Origin: Candidatus Sulfotelmatobacter sp.
GTDB taxonomy: Bacteria; Acidobacteriota; Terriglobia; Terriglobales; Acidobacteriaceae
Length of the DNA stretch: 33,250 nt
Direction: 5' to 3'
NCBI GenBank assembly: GCA_030040965.1
Contig: JASHOT010000034.1
Span: forward strand, 1 to 33,250
Shown here one piece after another: positions 16,489-25,070 of the stretch. A program made the translations under genes and the position numbers. Under the pieces are notes generated by a model. The model was not told where the DNA came from and searched no databases. It worked only from the letters and a program-made list of their open reading frames with translations. Position 1 is the stretch's first letter, and each line of letters starts with the position of its first letter.

Positions 16489-18552
16489 CTAATCATCCGC
16501 GCTGACGGTCGACTCGCCGGCATTGGCGGGCGAGGGCGCCCGCCCCACATTCTCGATCTCCTGATCTTTGTATTGCAGTTGATACAGCTTGTAGTAAATG
16601 CCGCGCTGGGCAAGGAGCTCCTGGTGCGTGCCCATTTCGCGCACCTTGCCCTTGTGCATCACGATAATTTTGTCGGCGCGCTGGATGGTCGACAGGCGAT
16701 GCGCAATGATCAGCGACGTGCGCCCTTCGACCATGTGCGCCAGCGCATCGCGCACGCGGAATTCGGTCTCCGTATCGACGCTCGACGTGGCTTCGTCGAG
16801 GATCAGAATTTTCGGCTCGTGTGCCAGCGCGCGGGCAAACGAAATGAGCTGCTTCTGGCCGGTGGAAAGCGTCGATCCGCGCTCCCGAACATCTTCGTCG
16901 AATCCTTTGGGCAACGCGCGGATGAAATCCGCCAGATTCACATCTTCGGCTGCGCGCTGGATGTGTTCGTCGCGAATGCGATCGGTGCCGAGCCGGATAT
17001 TTCCACCAATCGTTCCTGTGAACAGGAACGGATCCTGCAGCACCACGCCAAAGCGGCCGCGCAAGTCGGCGAGATCCATGTCTTTGACGTCCACGCCGTC
17101 GATGCGCACCGCGCCCTTCTGCACGTCATAGAACCGGAGCAGAAGCGAGATAAGCGTTGTCTTGCCCGCGCCGGTGTGTCCGACGATGGCAACCGTCTCG
17201 CCGGGCTCAATCGTGAATGTGACGTCGCGCAGGACCCAGTCGGGAGTCGGTTGAGTTTCATTGCCGTTGGTGGAGGAATGCGCTGCCGACCCTTCGGGTC
17301 GGCTTGGACGGCCGAGGGCGGACGTCCCTACATGGCTCTTGCCGTCTCCATCCGTCGTGCCGTCCTTCGCCATATCTCGATACGCGAACCACACGTGGTC
17401 GAACTCGATGCGGCCGGGGCCGGATGGGGTCTTGATCACGGCTGGCGTTACTACATCGACCGGAGTATCCAGCAGCTTGAAGATGCGTTCGCTCGCCGCC
17501 ATCGCCGACTGCAGAATGTTGTACTTCTCGCTGAAGTCCATGATGGGGCGGAAGAATCGCATCGCATATTGCGTGAATGCGATGAGCACACCGAGCGATG
17601 CGACCGCGGCCACGCGATGAATTCCAAAATGAGGATGAAACGTGAAAGCCAGCGACGTCGACGAGATCTTGCGAATCACGTCCTGCCCGCCAAACCAGAA
17701 CACGCTGGCAATGGCGATTGCAGAAAAGAAATCAACCACGGGGTAATAAACCGCGTAAGCGAGAATCGCGTCCTTGTAGGCGTCCATGTGAGCGCGATTG
17801 ATCTCAGAAAATCGCTGGTAGGCCTTGCGCTCGCGGTTGAAAAGCTGCAACACGACCATTCCGCTCACGTGCTCCTGCAGATAGGAATTAATGCGCGCGA
17901 TCGCAATGCGGATGCGGCGGTAAGAGTCGCGAACCTTGTCGCGAAAAATCTTGGTCGCCACCACAATCAGCGGCAGCACGGCGAAAGTGATCAGCGCCAG
18001 CTTCCAGTTCATCGCTAGCATGACGCCGAGAATCCCGGCGAGCACGAAGAAGTCCTCAAAGATGGAGACGACGCCGGACGTAAACATTTCGTTCAAGGCG
18101 TCGACGTCGGTGGTGACGCGCGTGACCAGCCGTCCCACAGGATTCCTGTCGTAAAAAGCGACGTGCATGCGCTGCAGGTGGCGGAAAATCTGGCTGCGCA
18201 GATCGAACATGACCTTTTGTCCGGTCCACTGCATGAAATAGGTCTGCAGAAACTCCAGGATGAAAGTGAATACGAGCAGCGCGAAATAGATGGCGGCAAG
18301 CTGGACCATACCGTGCATCGGGCGCGGATCGAGCCAGCTCCATAAGCCCGACTGCGCGGCGGGAACAGGAGCAAGATAGCGGTCGACCGCAACCTTGATA
18401 AGGTACGGGCCGAGCACATCAGCAAATGATTTCAGGATGATCGAAGCGATGGCAATTCCCACCTGCCATCGATATGGGCGCAGGTAAGTCAGCAGCCGCC
18501 GCATCAGGCGGCTGTCATACGCCTTACCTAATACTTCTTCGTCCTGAGCCAT
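16489..18552 (-). CDS. MsbA-type ABC exporter half-transporter with in-frame repeat insertions
   Basis: 687-residue TMD-NBD fusion of the lipid/multidrug exporter type. The N-terminal membrane domain has about six helices (residues 25-330). The NBD has Walker A GHTGAGKTT, Q-loop VLQDPFLF, signature LSTGQKQLISFARAL, Walker B ILILDEATSSVD and H-loop IIAHRLST. Between the A-loop strand (VWFAYRD) and the next strand (WVLRDVTF) there is an insertion of about 45 residues. It includes HVGTSALGRPSRPEGSAAHS and is encoded by palindromic repeat DNA at 17285-17333. The extreme C-terminus (NVGRAPSPANAGES) is encoded by a related palindrome at 16525-16550. The family normally has neither. It acts as a dimer; the substrate is unknown, though a lipid A flippase role is possible given lpxB and lptE nearby. 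Confidence 0.9.
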   Translation of the reverse strand: MAQDEEVLGKAYDSRLMRRLLTYLRPYRWQVGIAIASIILKSFADVLGPYLIKVAVDRYLAPVPAAQSGLWSWLDPRPMHGMVQLAAIYFALLVFTFILEFLQTYFMQWTGQKVMFDLRSQIFRHLQRMHVAFYDRNPVGRLVTRVTTDVDALNEMFTSGVVSIFEDFFVLAGILGVMLAMNWKLALITFAVLPLIVVATKIFRDKVRDSYRRIRIAIARINSYLQEHVSGMVVLQLFNRERKAYQRFSEINRAHMDAYKDAILAYAVYYPVVDFFSAIAIASVFWFGGQDVIRKISSTSLAFTFHPHFGIHRVAAVASLGVLIAFTQYAMRFFRPIMDFSEKYNILQSAMAASERIFKLLDTPVDVVTPAVIKTPSGPGRIEFDHVWFAYRDMAKDGTTDGDGKSHVGTSALGRPSRPEGSAAHSSTNGNETQPTPDWVLRDVTFTIEPGETVAIVGHTGAGKTTLISLLLRFYDVQKGAVRIDGVDVKDMDLADLRGRFGVVLQDPFLFTGTIGGNIRLGTDRIRDEHIQRAAEDVNLADFIRALPKGFDEDVRERGSTLSTGQKQLISFARALAHEPKILILDEATSSVDTETEFRVRDALAHMVEGRTSLIIAHRLSTIQRADKIIVMHKGKVREMGTHQELLAQRGIYYKLYQLQYKDQEIENVGRAPSPANAGESTVSADD
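16525..16550 (-). repeat. Palindromic repeat element copy B, translated in frame at exporter C-terminus
   Basis: Inverted repeat GGCGGGCG / CGCCCGCC (16525-16532 and 16537-16544) with a 4-nt loop, then CCACAT on the plus strand. Read on the minus strand it starts TGTGGGG and carries the core CGCCCTCG.CCG.CC shared with copy A at 17306-17333. It encodes VGRAPSPAN. Confidence 0.65.
17285..17333 (-). repeat. Palindromic repeat element copy A plus adjoining hairpin, translated in frame inside exporter NBD
   Basis: Two palindromes lie side by side. GCCGACCC / GGGTCGGC (17285-17292 and 17296-17303) has a 3-nt loop. GGACG / CGTCC (17306-17310 and 17323-17327) encloses CCGAGGG. Read on the minus strand the second starts TGTAGGGACG and contains CGCCCTCGGCCG, matching copy B. 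It encodes VGTSALGRPSRPEGSA within the ATPase domain. Confidence 0.65.
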
Positions 18553-18727
18553 CTTTTCGAATCGGCAATACCTGCGCCGTGTGATGCAGAGCTCAAACAG
18601 CGCACGGAGCCCTCGAACAGGGTACCTTAAATAGATGGCGAACGCGTCGTGGAGGATGGAAAAGCTTTGTAACTACGAACGAAACAGCCTTTGTAATAAT
18701 GATCTTCGTCGATGATCAGGGAGGGAA

Positions 18728-19912
18728 TTGGTTTCCGTGCCGCTCGGGATTTACATTTCCGTGCCGTTCTGCAAAACCAAGTGCAGCTATTGCAACTTCG
18801 CGTCTGACGTGTTTTCGCGTGCCGTATTTGACCGCTATGTCGATCGCGTCTGTGCGGACATTGCCAATGGGCGTGAGACTGGCGCGAAGATGGGCGGAGT
18901 CATCGAGAGCGGAGTGGATTCGATTTATCTTGGCGGCGGAACGCCAACCGTACTCGCGCCCGATCAGCTGAAGAGAATGTTTGCCGCCGTGCACGCCGAG
19001 TCCGATGTGCGGCCGGACGCAGAAATCACGGTCGAGTGTGCCCCGGGAACTCTGACGCCGGAAATGCTCGACGCGCTTTTTGAGTGCGGCGTGAATCGCG
19101 TCAGCCTTGGTGTGCAGTCGTTTGTCGACGCCGAGGCCGCTGCCGTCGGCCGGCTGCACAAACGAACGCACGTGGTTGAGGACATCGCACACCTGCATGC
19201 CGCAGGGATTACAAACATCAATGTCGACCTGATCGCCGGACTTCCGCACCAGACGGCGGAAAGCTGGCACGTTTCGCTGCAAGAAGCGATCGCGACCGGC
19301 GTGCCGCATGTGAGCGTCTACATGCTTGAAGTCGACGAAGATTCCCGCCTGGGGCGCGAATTGATTGCCGGCGGCACGCGCTATCACGCGCATTTTGTCC
19401 CCGACGAAGACGCGACTGCGGATTTCTATCTTGCCGCCTGCGAAATGCTGAATGCAGCGGGAGTTCTGCAGTATGAGATTTCCAACTTTGCTCGAGCGGG
19501 ATTCGAATCGCGGCACAACCTGAAATATTGGACGCGACAACCATATCTCGGCTTCGGTGTCGACGCCCATTCCATGCTGATTTCCGTCGAGCCTGGGTTG
19601 GACGCGATCCGGCTAGCTTCCGCGGACCTTCTGGAAAACTATGTCGCTGGCGCGCCTCTGCAAAGAACCGTCGTATCTCGCGAGATGGCTCTCGAAGAAA
19701 ACTTCTTCCTTGGATTGCGTTTGAATCGCGGCGTCGACTTGCGCGACATTGCTGATAAGTTCGGTTGCGATGCGGTCGCCGAGTTATATCCCACGATCAA
19801 ACAACTGCAAGCAGATGGCTTACTGGACGCCGCGGCAAATGTCGTCCGATTGACTCCACGCGGCCGATTGCTCTCGAACGAAGTTTTTCAGTCGCTGCTG
19901 ACAACTTCCTAG
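18728..19912 (+). CDS. hemW: HemW-like radical SAM protein (heme chaperone family)
   Basis: 394-residue radical SAM enzyme of the HemN/HemW family. The cluster motif is C15-K-T-K-C19-S-Y-C22-N-F near the N-terminus (CxxxCxxC). It is followed by YLGGGTPTVLAPDQLKRMF, the ITVECAPGTLT segment, RVSLGVQSF and NVDLIAGLPHQTAESW. The C-terminal HemN-type domain has YEISNFARAGFESRHNLKYW and LGFGVDAHSM. The short N-terminus before the Cys cluster fits HemW, a heme-binding chaperone, rather than true coproporphyrinogen dehydrogenase (HemN). The start is TTG at 18728 or GTG at 18737; a GGGAGG lies at 18719-18724, awkwardly spaced for both. It is divergent from the ABC exporter. Confidence 0.9.
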   Translation: MVSVPLGIYISVPFCKTKCSYCNFASDVFSRAVFDRYVDRVCADIANGRETGAKMGGVIESGVDSIYLGGGTPTVLAPDQLKRMFAAVHAESDVRPDAEITVECAPGTLTPEMLDALFECGVNRVSLGVQSFVDAEAAAVGRLHKRTHVVEDIAHLHAAGITNINVDLIAGLPHQTAESWHVSLQEAIATGVPHVSVYMLEVDEDSRLGRELIAGGTRYHAHFVPDEDATADFYLAACEMLNAAGVLQYEISNFARAGFESRHNLKYWTRQPYLGFGVDAHSMLISVEPGLDAIRLASADLLENYVAGAPLQRTVVSREMALEENFFLGLRLNRGVDLRDIADKFGCDAVAELYPTIKQLQADGLLDAAANVVRLTPRGRLLSNEVFQSLLTTS

Positions 19913-19931
19913 GTGTTCGCAAAAACGAATT

Positions 19932-19995
19932 CACCATGGAGGAGCGCGGCGCATGTAGAAAAACGTCTCTTTGATCCTCTGTGCCCTCTGTGGTG
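19932..19995. repeat. Intergenic imperfect inverted repeat with tandem 9-mers
   Basis: Two tandem 9-mers, TCCTCTGTG and CCCTCTGTG (19975-19992), end in GTGG. The segment CCTCTGTGGTG (19985-19995) is complementary at 9 of 11 positions to CACCATGGAGG at 19932-19942, so the stretch can fold into a hairpin. It looks like a short dispersed intergenic repeat. The rest of the 278-bp gap (19913-20190) shows no gene. Confidence 0.5.
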
Positions 19996-20190
19996 GTCGG
20001 GTTTGCCGAACCATCCGGTCGGTTGGGAGATTATCGGCGATCTAACATTTCCCTAGTATTTATGCAGGGATCCGACACCTGTATATTTGTTCCGCCGGTA
20101 ACTTCTGCTCCTTCCTCAAGCTATGTTCTAATCGAATTTCAAAGTCGCGACAGCTCTGTGGGTCCGCGCGATGGGAACAGCGGAGGAACC

Positions 20191-21333
20191 TTGGACTTCC
20201 AACTCAACGAAGAACAACTGCAGTTGAAGAAGAGCGTTCGCGAGTTCGCCGAGCGTGAGATCAAACCCCACGTCATGGAGTGGGACGAGGCCGGCGAATT
20301 TCCATTGGCCACGATCAAGGAGCTGGGCAAGCTGGGCCTGATGGGAACAATTTTTCCGCAGGAGTACGGCGGCGCGGGCATGGGATACGTCGAGTACGTG
20401 ACTGCCGTCGAGGAACTTTCGCGCGTTGATGGATCGGTCGGCATCATCGTCGCCGCCCACACCTCGCTCTGCACCAATCACATTTTTCTCGCCGGTAATG
20501 AAGCACAAAAGCAAAAGTACGTCAGCAAACTCGCGACGGGTGAGTTTATCGGCGCCTGGGGCTTGACCGAACCGTCCTCTGGATCAGACGCCGGCAGCGC
20601 ACGTATGACCGCCGTTCGCCGTGGAAAAAACTGGGTGCTGAACGGCACCAAGACTTTCTGCACCAACGGCCACTACGCCGACGTGATCGTGGTGCTGGCC
20701 GTGACCGATCGCACGGCGCACACGCACGGCATCTCCGCATTCATCGTAGAAAAAGACACGAAAGGGTTTCGTCCCGGCAAGAAAGAAAACAAGCTTGGCC
20801 TTCGCGCCAGCGATACGGCCGAGTTGATCTTCGAAGACTGCGTCATCCCCGCCGAAAACCTGCTGGGCGCCGAAGGCCAGGGATTTCCTGATTCCATGCG
20901 CATCCTCGATGGCGGACGCATCTCCATTGCCGCACTTTCGCTCGGCATGGCCGAGGGCGCTTACGAAGCGGCTTTGAAGTATTCCAAGCAGCGCCGCCAA
21001 TTTGGCAAGGCCATCAGCGACTTTCAGGCCATCCAGTGGAAGCTTGCCGACATGGCGACCGAGATCGATGCCGCCATGCTGCTGACCATGCGTGCCGCGT
21101 CCATGAAAGACGCTGGCCTGAAGACCACACAGGAGTCGTCGATGGCGAAGCTCTACGCCAGCGAAGTTGCGGTCAAGTGCGCCAACGAAGGCGTACAGAT
21201 TCACGGTGGCTACGGCTTCATCAAAGATTATCCCGCGGAAAAGTTCTACCGTGATGTGAAACTGTGCACCATCGGCGAAGGGACCAGCGAAATTCAGAGA
21301 TTAGTGATTGCGCGGCAGCTGCTGAGGGATTGA
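20191..21333 (+). CDS. Acyl-CoA dehydrogenase (short-chain type)
   Basis: FAD-dependent enzyme that makes the alpha-beta double bond in acyl-CoA. I place the start at TTG 20191 ([14 protein letters not shown]). It is preceded by GGAGG at 20182-20186 and gives 380 residues, the normal length; the open frame back to 19981 encodes unrelated sequence. Motifs are [21 protein letters not shown] (FAD/substrate binding), [37 protein letters not shown] and [42 protein letters not shown] is followed by [13 protein letters not shown], where the Glu before GTS is the expected catalytic base. Together with the Hbd gene it points to fatty or short-chain acyl-CoA oxidation. Substrate length is not decidable. 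Confidence 0.92.
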   Translation: MDFQLNEEQLQLKKSVREFAEREIKPHVMEWDEAGEFPLATIKELGKLGLMGTIFPQEYGGAGMGYVEYVTAVEELSRVDGSVGIIVAAHTSLCTNHIFLAGNEAQKQKYVSKLATGEFIGAWGLTEPSSGSDAGSARMTAVRRGKNWVLNGTKTFCTNGHYADVIVVLAVTDRTAHTHGISAFIVEKDTKGFRPGKKENKLGLRASDTAELIFEDCVIPAENLLGAEGQGFPDSMRILDGGRISIAALSLGMAEGAYEAALKYSKQRRQFGKAISDFQAIQWKLADMATEIDAAMLLTMRAASMKDAGLKTTQESSMAKLYASEVAVKCANEGVQIHGGYGFIKDYPAEKFYRDVKLCTIGEGTSEIQRLVIARQLLRD

Positions 21334-21783
21334 CTATCGCTTGGCCTTGAGCCAGAGCTGCCACACGAACAATCCCCAATAACTTGTCGCCAGGCTCACA
21401 AACAGGCATGTCAGCAGGATATGGCCCAGAACGAACATTTTTCCCTTCGGCCAATCTTCGTGGGAAAAGTAGAACGCATCGACCAGAATGCGAGCGGTCC
21501 AGTAACTCGCAATAAAACAAGCCAGGCCCAGGGCAGCGCGGTCGCCGCGAAGCAATTCGCCGTGTAGCACGAACGTCAGCACGCCAAAGGCGATGATCGT
21601 GAGAACGGTGAAACTTCCCTGAACCCAAAGCAGCTTGCGGTTAAACGGCATGAGCTGCGCCAGGTCCTTCTTCCACTGCAGCCGCGAGGGCACCTGAAAG
21701 CTCGCGGCGAGAATCACAAAATGCCCGGCTCCGGCCAGCCAGAGGATGAGATCGAAACACCGTTCTACGAGCGAGTTCGTCAT
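21334..21783 (-). CDS. Four-helix integral membrane protein, unknown
   Basis: 149 residues with four predicted membrane helices: about 10-27 (LILWLAGAGHFVILAAS), 52-73, 80-100 and 117-140. A charged loop, RLQWKKDLAQLMPFNRKLLW, lies between the first two. No family was recognised. It begins inside the stop of the MBOAT-like gene (4-bp ATGA overlap, 21780-21783), so it is very probably translated together with it. It may act as a partner of that acyltransferase; this is inference only. It is convergent with the acyl-CoA dehydrogenase gene, directly abutting its stop. Confidence 0.65.
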   Translation of the reverse strand: MTNSLVERCFDLILWLAGAGHFVILAASFQVPSRLQWKKDLAQLMPFNRKLLWVQGSFTVLTIIAFGVLTFVLHGELLRGDRAALGLACFIASYWTARILVDAFYFSHEDWPKGKMFVLGHILLTCLFVSLATSYWGLFVWQLWLKAKR

Positions 21784-22700
21784 AGAGCCCCGATCGCGTG
21801 CATGAACGGCAGAATGACGCGATGCACAAACGGCGGGTGAAACAGCCAGAAGGCTGGCGCCGCTGTTACCACCACTGTGAATATCCGGGCCGGAAATTCT
21901 TTTTCCAGTCCAATTCGCTTTGCCAGTGCCGATCGCTCGAATAGAACTCCGAATCCTTGCAGCAGAAAATACGCAGTCGGAAGGCCGTATCCACCGCGTG
22001 CTGGCAACGAAATCACAAGGTCGTGGATTAGTCCGGATGCGAAGAAGACCGACAAACCGGCGATCGCGGGGCCGGCACGCCTCTGCAGCGGCCGGAAGAT
22101 GAATTCGTGAGCCACCTGGCGGAATCCGAGATTCCAGCGGCTGCCCCAGAACTCACTCAGGTTTTTCGAGACGATCGGCTTCGACATGATCGGTTCGGCA
22201 TCGATTCCCATCACTTGCCACAACAGAGCATTCAAGTGAAAGCTGCCGAAATGTAGAAGAAAGATCAGTCCTAGCAAGCCGCTCCATCCACGCAGCAAAG
22301 ATTGCCCGGCTGGAATCCGGCGCGCGACGATCCAGAACAGCGCAGCCCCGAAAAAAGTCTTGGTCGCGGCCCAGACCCACACTTGTACGCGCGGTCGCTC
22401 GACGCGCCGCGACGCATCGAGGAAGCTCTCCGCGTCCATGCCTGGCCAAGCCAGCAGATAGGCGACTGATCGCGCACTTGCGTGCGGAACTCGCTCGCGG
22501 GCTTGCCACCATGTCATCCACTTCAGGCCGGCGAAGATTGCGATCGACAGCATCCACATGAACGCCCAGGCCGGCATCTGATCGTGCATGCAGTACCGAA
22601 AGATGATTGCGAGGAAAGGAAGCGCGAGCAGCGGAAGGCGTCCGATCCATGACGTCCCCTTCGTCGTCGGTGCAACCCCGGCTTGGGTAATGGTGTTCAC
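21780..22700 (-). CDS. MBOAT-family acyltransferase, wax-synthase-like
   Basis: 306-residue polytopic membrane protein with around seven to eight hydrophobic helices. It resembles the membrane-bound O-acyltransferase group that includes plant-type wax synthases. F184-W-G-S-R-W-N190 matches the FWGRRWN-type motif. The conserved MBOAT histidine is likely H226 in ASGLIHDLVISLPARGGYG, followed by the YFLLQGFGVLFE helix. The expected reaction is transfer of an acyl chain from acyl-CoA to a hydroxyl, such as a fatty alcohol or glycolipid; the acceptor is unknown. It forms a two-gene unit with the four-helix protein (ATGA overlap). Upstream, 170 bp separate it from the divergent zinc-ribbon gene. 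Confidence 0.8.
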   Translation of the reverse strand: MNTITQAGVAPTTKGTSWIGRLPLLALPFLAIIFRYCMHDQMPAWAFMWMLSIAIFAGLKWMTWWQARERVPHASARSVAYLLAWPGMDAESFLDASRRVERPRVQVWVWAATKTFFGAALFWIVARRIPAGQSLLRGWSGLLGLIFLLHFGSFHLNALLWQVMGIDAEPIMSKPIVSKNLSEFWGSRWNLGFRQVAHEFIFRPLQRRAGPAIAGLSVFFASGLIHDLVISLPARGGYGLPTAYFLLQGFGVLFERSALAKRIGLEKEFPARIFTVVVTAAPAFWLFHPPFVHRVILPFMHAIGAL

Positions 22701-22870
22701 GGTGCCTTTCCGGTTTTCAATCTATCCCGAAGCAGAGACGCGGGCAATGAACGCAGGTAATTCGTCACGGATGGAGGTTTCGGCGCCACCGATGACTTCA
22801 GCTTGCCAGTCGGCTCTACAATACCGTTGGGTCGACAAGTTCCCGGACCCCGCTTTCAGCGCATTCACTC

Positions 22871-23383
22871 ATGTTCATCATCCACGGCGTTTATCGTTGG
22901 TGGCCCAAGCGGGTCGCATTTCGCAACGACTATTGCCGGTCGTGTGAAGCGCCGCGACGCGCCATCGCCACGCGCACCTTCGACGTGGGCCATATTTTCT
23001 GGATCCCGCTTGTCCCGGTCGGATTCTGGAAGCACTGGTCGTGTGCCACCTGCCGCCGCGATCCGCATGCTCCCACCGGCACCCGGCGTGTCTTCAAATG
23101 GATTGGGTTGGTTTGCCTGATTCTGCTGGCAATCCTGTTCTGGGCAACGCCGATCAATTCTGAATTTGGAACTACGTCCTGGGCCTTGCGCATCCTGCCC
23201 ACTGGCGGCGCGATCGCGCTTTTTATTCATTTGCTGGTTATGCCAAGTGAGCCGTCGCTGCGTGAAAGGCTCGATAGCATTCCACCCGCGAACGATACCG
23301 TTTGCCCTTTTTGTGAAACACCGCTGATGGCTGGCACAGAAATGCAATGGTCCTGTCCCGCCTGCGGCATAGTGAGGCATTAA
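22871..23383 (+). CDS. Zinc-ribbon membrane protein, unknown
   Basis: 170 residues. An N-terminal zinc ribbon has CRSC (C22, C25) and CATC (C58, C61), separated by GHIFWIPLVPVGFWKHWS, as in zinc-ribbon-15-like small proteins. Two membrane helices follow (about 75-94 and 106-124). A second C-terminal zinc ribbon has CPFC and CPACG. The two ribbons lie on the same side of the membrane if both helices span. There is no clear Shine-Dalgarno before the ATG. Function unknown. The gene stands alone between the MBOAT unit (divergent) and meaB. Confidence 0.65.
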   Translation: MFIIHGVYRWWPKRVAFRNDYCRSCEAPRRAIATRTFDVGHIFWIPLVPVGFWKHWSCATCRRDPHAPTGTRRVFKWIGLVCLILLAILFWATPINSEFGTTSWALRILPTGGAIALFIHLLVMPSEPSLRERLDSIPPANDTVCPFCETPLMAGTEMQWSCPACGIVRH

Positions 23384-23423
23384 AGCTTTGTATTAAAGCG
23401 CGGTATCAGAGTCTGCCATTAAC

Positions 23424-24539
23424 GTGCGCTGGCAGCCGCGTTCGACGGTGCATTCCATTCTTCTCCAACGAATTGGCCTGCTGCTTTACACTGTTCCTTT
23501 GAGCACCGTTCACGAAATCCATCCGTGGGTTGAATCCGTGCGCTCCGGCGACGCCCGTGCCCTCGCACGCGCTATTTCTACCGTCGAGAATCGTGCGCCC
23601 GGATGGTCGGACCTGCTGAAAGCGTTATTCCCGCACTCGGGCAGGGCTCGCGTCGTCGGTCTGACCGGCGCACCCGGAGCAGGGAAGAGCACGCTGGTCG
23701 ATCAGTTGGCGCGGCTCTATCGCAAGCAGAAGAATCCCCACTCAAGCCGCAACGAACACGTCTCGAAGGGGGCACTCGAACGCCTGGAAAAGGACGAGAA
23801 TTACACCGTCGGAATTATCGCGGTCGATCCCACCAGTCCGTACAGCGGAGGCGCGATTCTCGGTGATCGCATCCGCATGCAGGAGCATTTCGCCGACCCG
23901 GGAATCTACATACGCAGCATGGCCACTCGCGGGTCGCTCGGTGGCCTCGCCCGAGCCACAGCCGATGTCGCGACTGTCCTCGACGCTTCCGGTCGCGACG
24001 TGATTCTGATCGAGACCGTCGGCGTGGGCCAGGATGAAGTCGATATCGTGCGCCTGGCCGACATCACCGTCGTGATTCTTGTTCCTGGTATGGGCGACGA
24101 TGTGCAGTCGATCAAAGCCGGAATCATGGAGATCGCCGACATTTTCGTGATCAACAAAAGCGATCATGCCGGCGCCGAGCGCGTGGAGCGCGAGATTCGG
24201 GCGCTGCAGTCTTTGTCGGGTCAACATGATAAAAGACACGATGGATGGACTCCGCCGATTGTGAAAACGGTCGCGAGTGAAGGAAAGGGTGTGGAGGAAC
24301 TATCTGCGGCGATCGGCCAGTACGAAGCCTATCTGGGAAAAGACAATCGCGCCTTGAGAAAGAGCGTCGAGAACTGGCAGGAGCGCCTCATCGAGATGCT
24401 GCGCGACGCCATGCTCGAAAAAGCCCGAGCGCAGCTCGGCGACGGAAATCTGGGCCGGCTCGCGAAAGAAGTGGTCGAGCACAAACGCGATCCGTACACG
24501 CTGGTGGAGGAGATCACCTCGGACGCACGGAAGCGTTGA
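23424..24539 (+). CDS. meaB: Methylmalonyl-CoA mutase-associated GTPase MeaB
   Basis: G-protein chaperone of the MeaB/ArgK family that protects and reloads B12-dependent methylmalonyl-CoA mutase. Walker A is LTGAPGAGKSTLVDQL. Further motifs are AVDPTSPYSGGAILGDRIRM, SMATRGSLGGLA, LIETVGVGQDEVDI and the base-recognition NKSD. The GTG start at 23424 gives 371 residues. The TTG at 23499 (LSTVHEIHPWVE) gives 346, closer to family length, and is the more likely start, although no Shine-Dalgarno is evident. A segment of about 23 residues (PHSSRNEHVSKGALERLEKD) enlarges the loop after the first helix. The epimerase of the same pathway is encoded at 25057. The mutase itself is not in the window. Confidence 0.93.
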   Translation: MRWQPRSTVHSILLQRIGLLLYTVPLSTVHEIHPWVESVRSGDARALARAISTVENRAPGWSDLLKALFPHSGRARVVGLTGAPGAGKSTLVDQLARLYRKQKNPHSSRNEHVSKGALERLEKDENYTVGIIAVDPTSPYSGGAILGDRIRMQEHFADPGIYIRSMATRGSLGGLARATADVATVLDASGRDVILIETVGVGQDEVDIVRLADITVVILVPGMGDDVQSIKAGIMEIADIFVINKSDHAGAERVEREIRALQSLSGQHDKRHDGWTPPIVKTVASEGKGVEELSAAIGQYEAYLGKDNRALRKSVENWQERLIEMLRDAMLEKARAQLGDGNLGRLAKEVVEHKRDPYTLVEEITSDARKR

Positions 24540-24549
24540 TTCCTGGAGT

Positions 24550-25070
24550 ATGGAATTCGCCAAGATTATCGGCCTATGCATTTTGGCTGCCATCGGATAT
24601 GGAATCGTCCATGACCAGGTCACCGCGCGCATATGCGTCGAGTATTTCACGGTATTTCATGCGCCGATTCTGGGGGTGCGGAGTCGCCTCTCCTTGCTTT
24701 GGGCTGGGGAGTGATTGCGACTTGGTGGGTGGGAGCACTGCTGGGTGTCCCGTTGGCTGTTGTAGCTCGAGCGGGATCCCCGCCTCGGCTTATGGCATCC
24801 GATCTCCTGCCGATGATAAGGTCGCTTTTCATCGTGTTGGCGGCCTGAGCTTTCTGCGCCGGGATTGCTGGTTATTTTCGAGGCACCATTCCGACATATA
24901 TGGCCCTGCTACTTCCTTCTGAACTGCACCGGCGCTTTGCCGCGGATTGGTGGGCGCACAACGCGTCCTACGGCTCTGGGTTCGTGGGTGGAATGGTGCT
25001 GTGGATTGTAGCGTTCCGCAGGCGCCTTAAGGCAAGACAGGGAGAAATGGTGAACCATGTTTCAGATTGA
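24550..25070 (+). pseudogene. Broken gene for a small membrane protein (frameshift plus in-frame stop)
   Basis: From the ATG at 24550 (GGAG just upstream) the reading is MEFAKIIGLCILAAIGYGIV and on to CVEYFTVFHAPILG. Coding sense then jumps to the -1 frame: GAESPLLALGWGVIATWWVG, then ALLGVPLAVVARAG. The shift coincides with a run of five G (24672-24676); one extra G would restore the frame. The second frame hits TGA at 24846-24848, after which the same frame continues with plausible sequence (CAGIAGYFRGTIPTYM, then WWAHNASYGSGFVGGMVLWI) to TGA 25068-25070. The intact product would be about 173 residues with four membrane helices. It overlaps the epimerase start. I recall similar proteins in related genomes but cannot name a family. 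Confidence 0.7.

Noticed and set aside
16573-18018. Long plus-strand open frame of 481 codons
   Set aside because: It lies fully antisense to the ABC exporter, whose NBD motifs are all present. The antisense product is rich in Arg/His/Ala with no recognisable domain, typical of high-GC shadow frames.
19981-20190. 70-codon N-terminal extension of the acyl-CoA dehydrogenase frame
   Set aside because: It overlaps intergenic repeat DNA and has no family similarity. The TTG at 20191 with GGAGG upstream gives the standard N-terminus.
24846-24848. In-frame TGA as a selenocysteine codon
   Set aside because: There is no Cys/Sec redox context, and a separate frameshift lies upstream in the same gene, so decay is the simpler reading.
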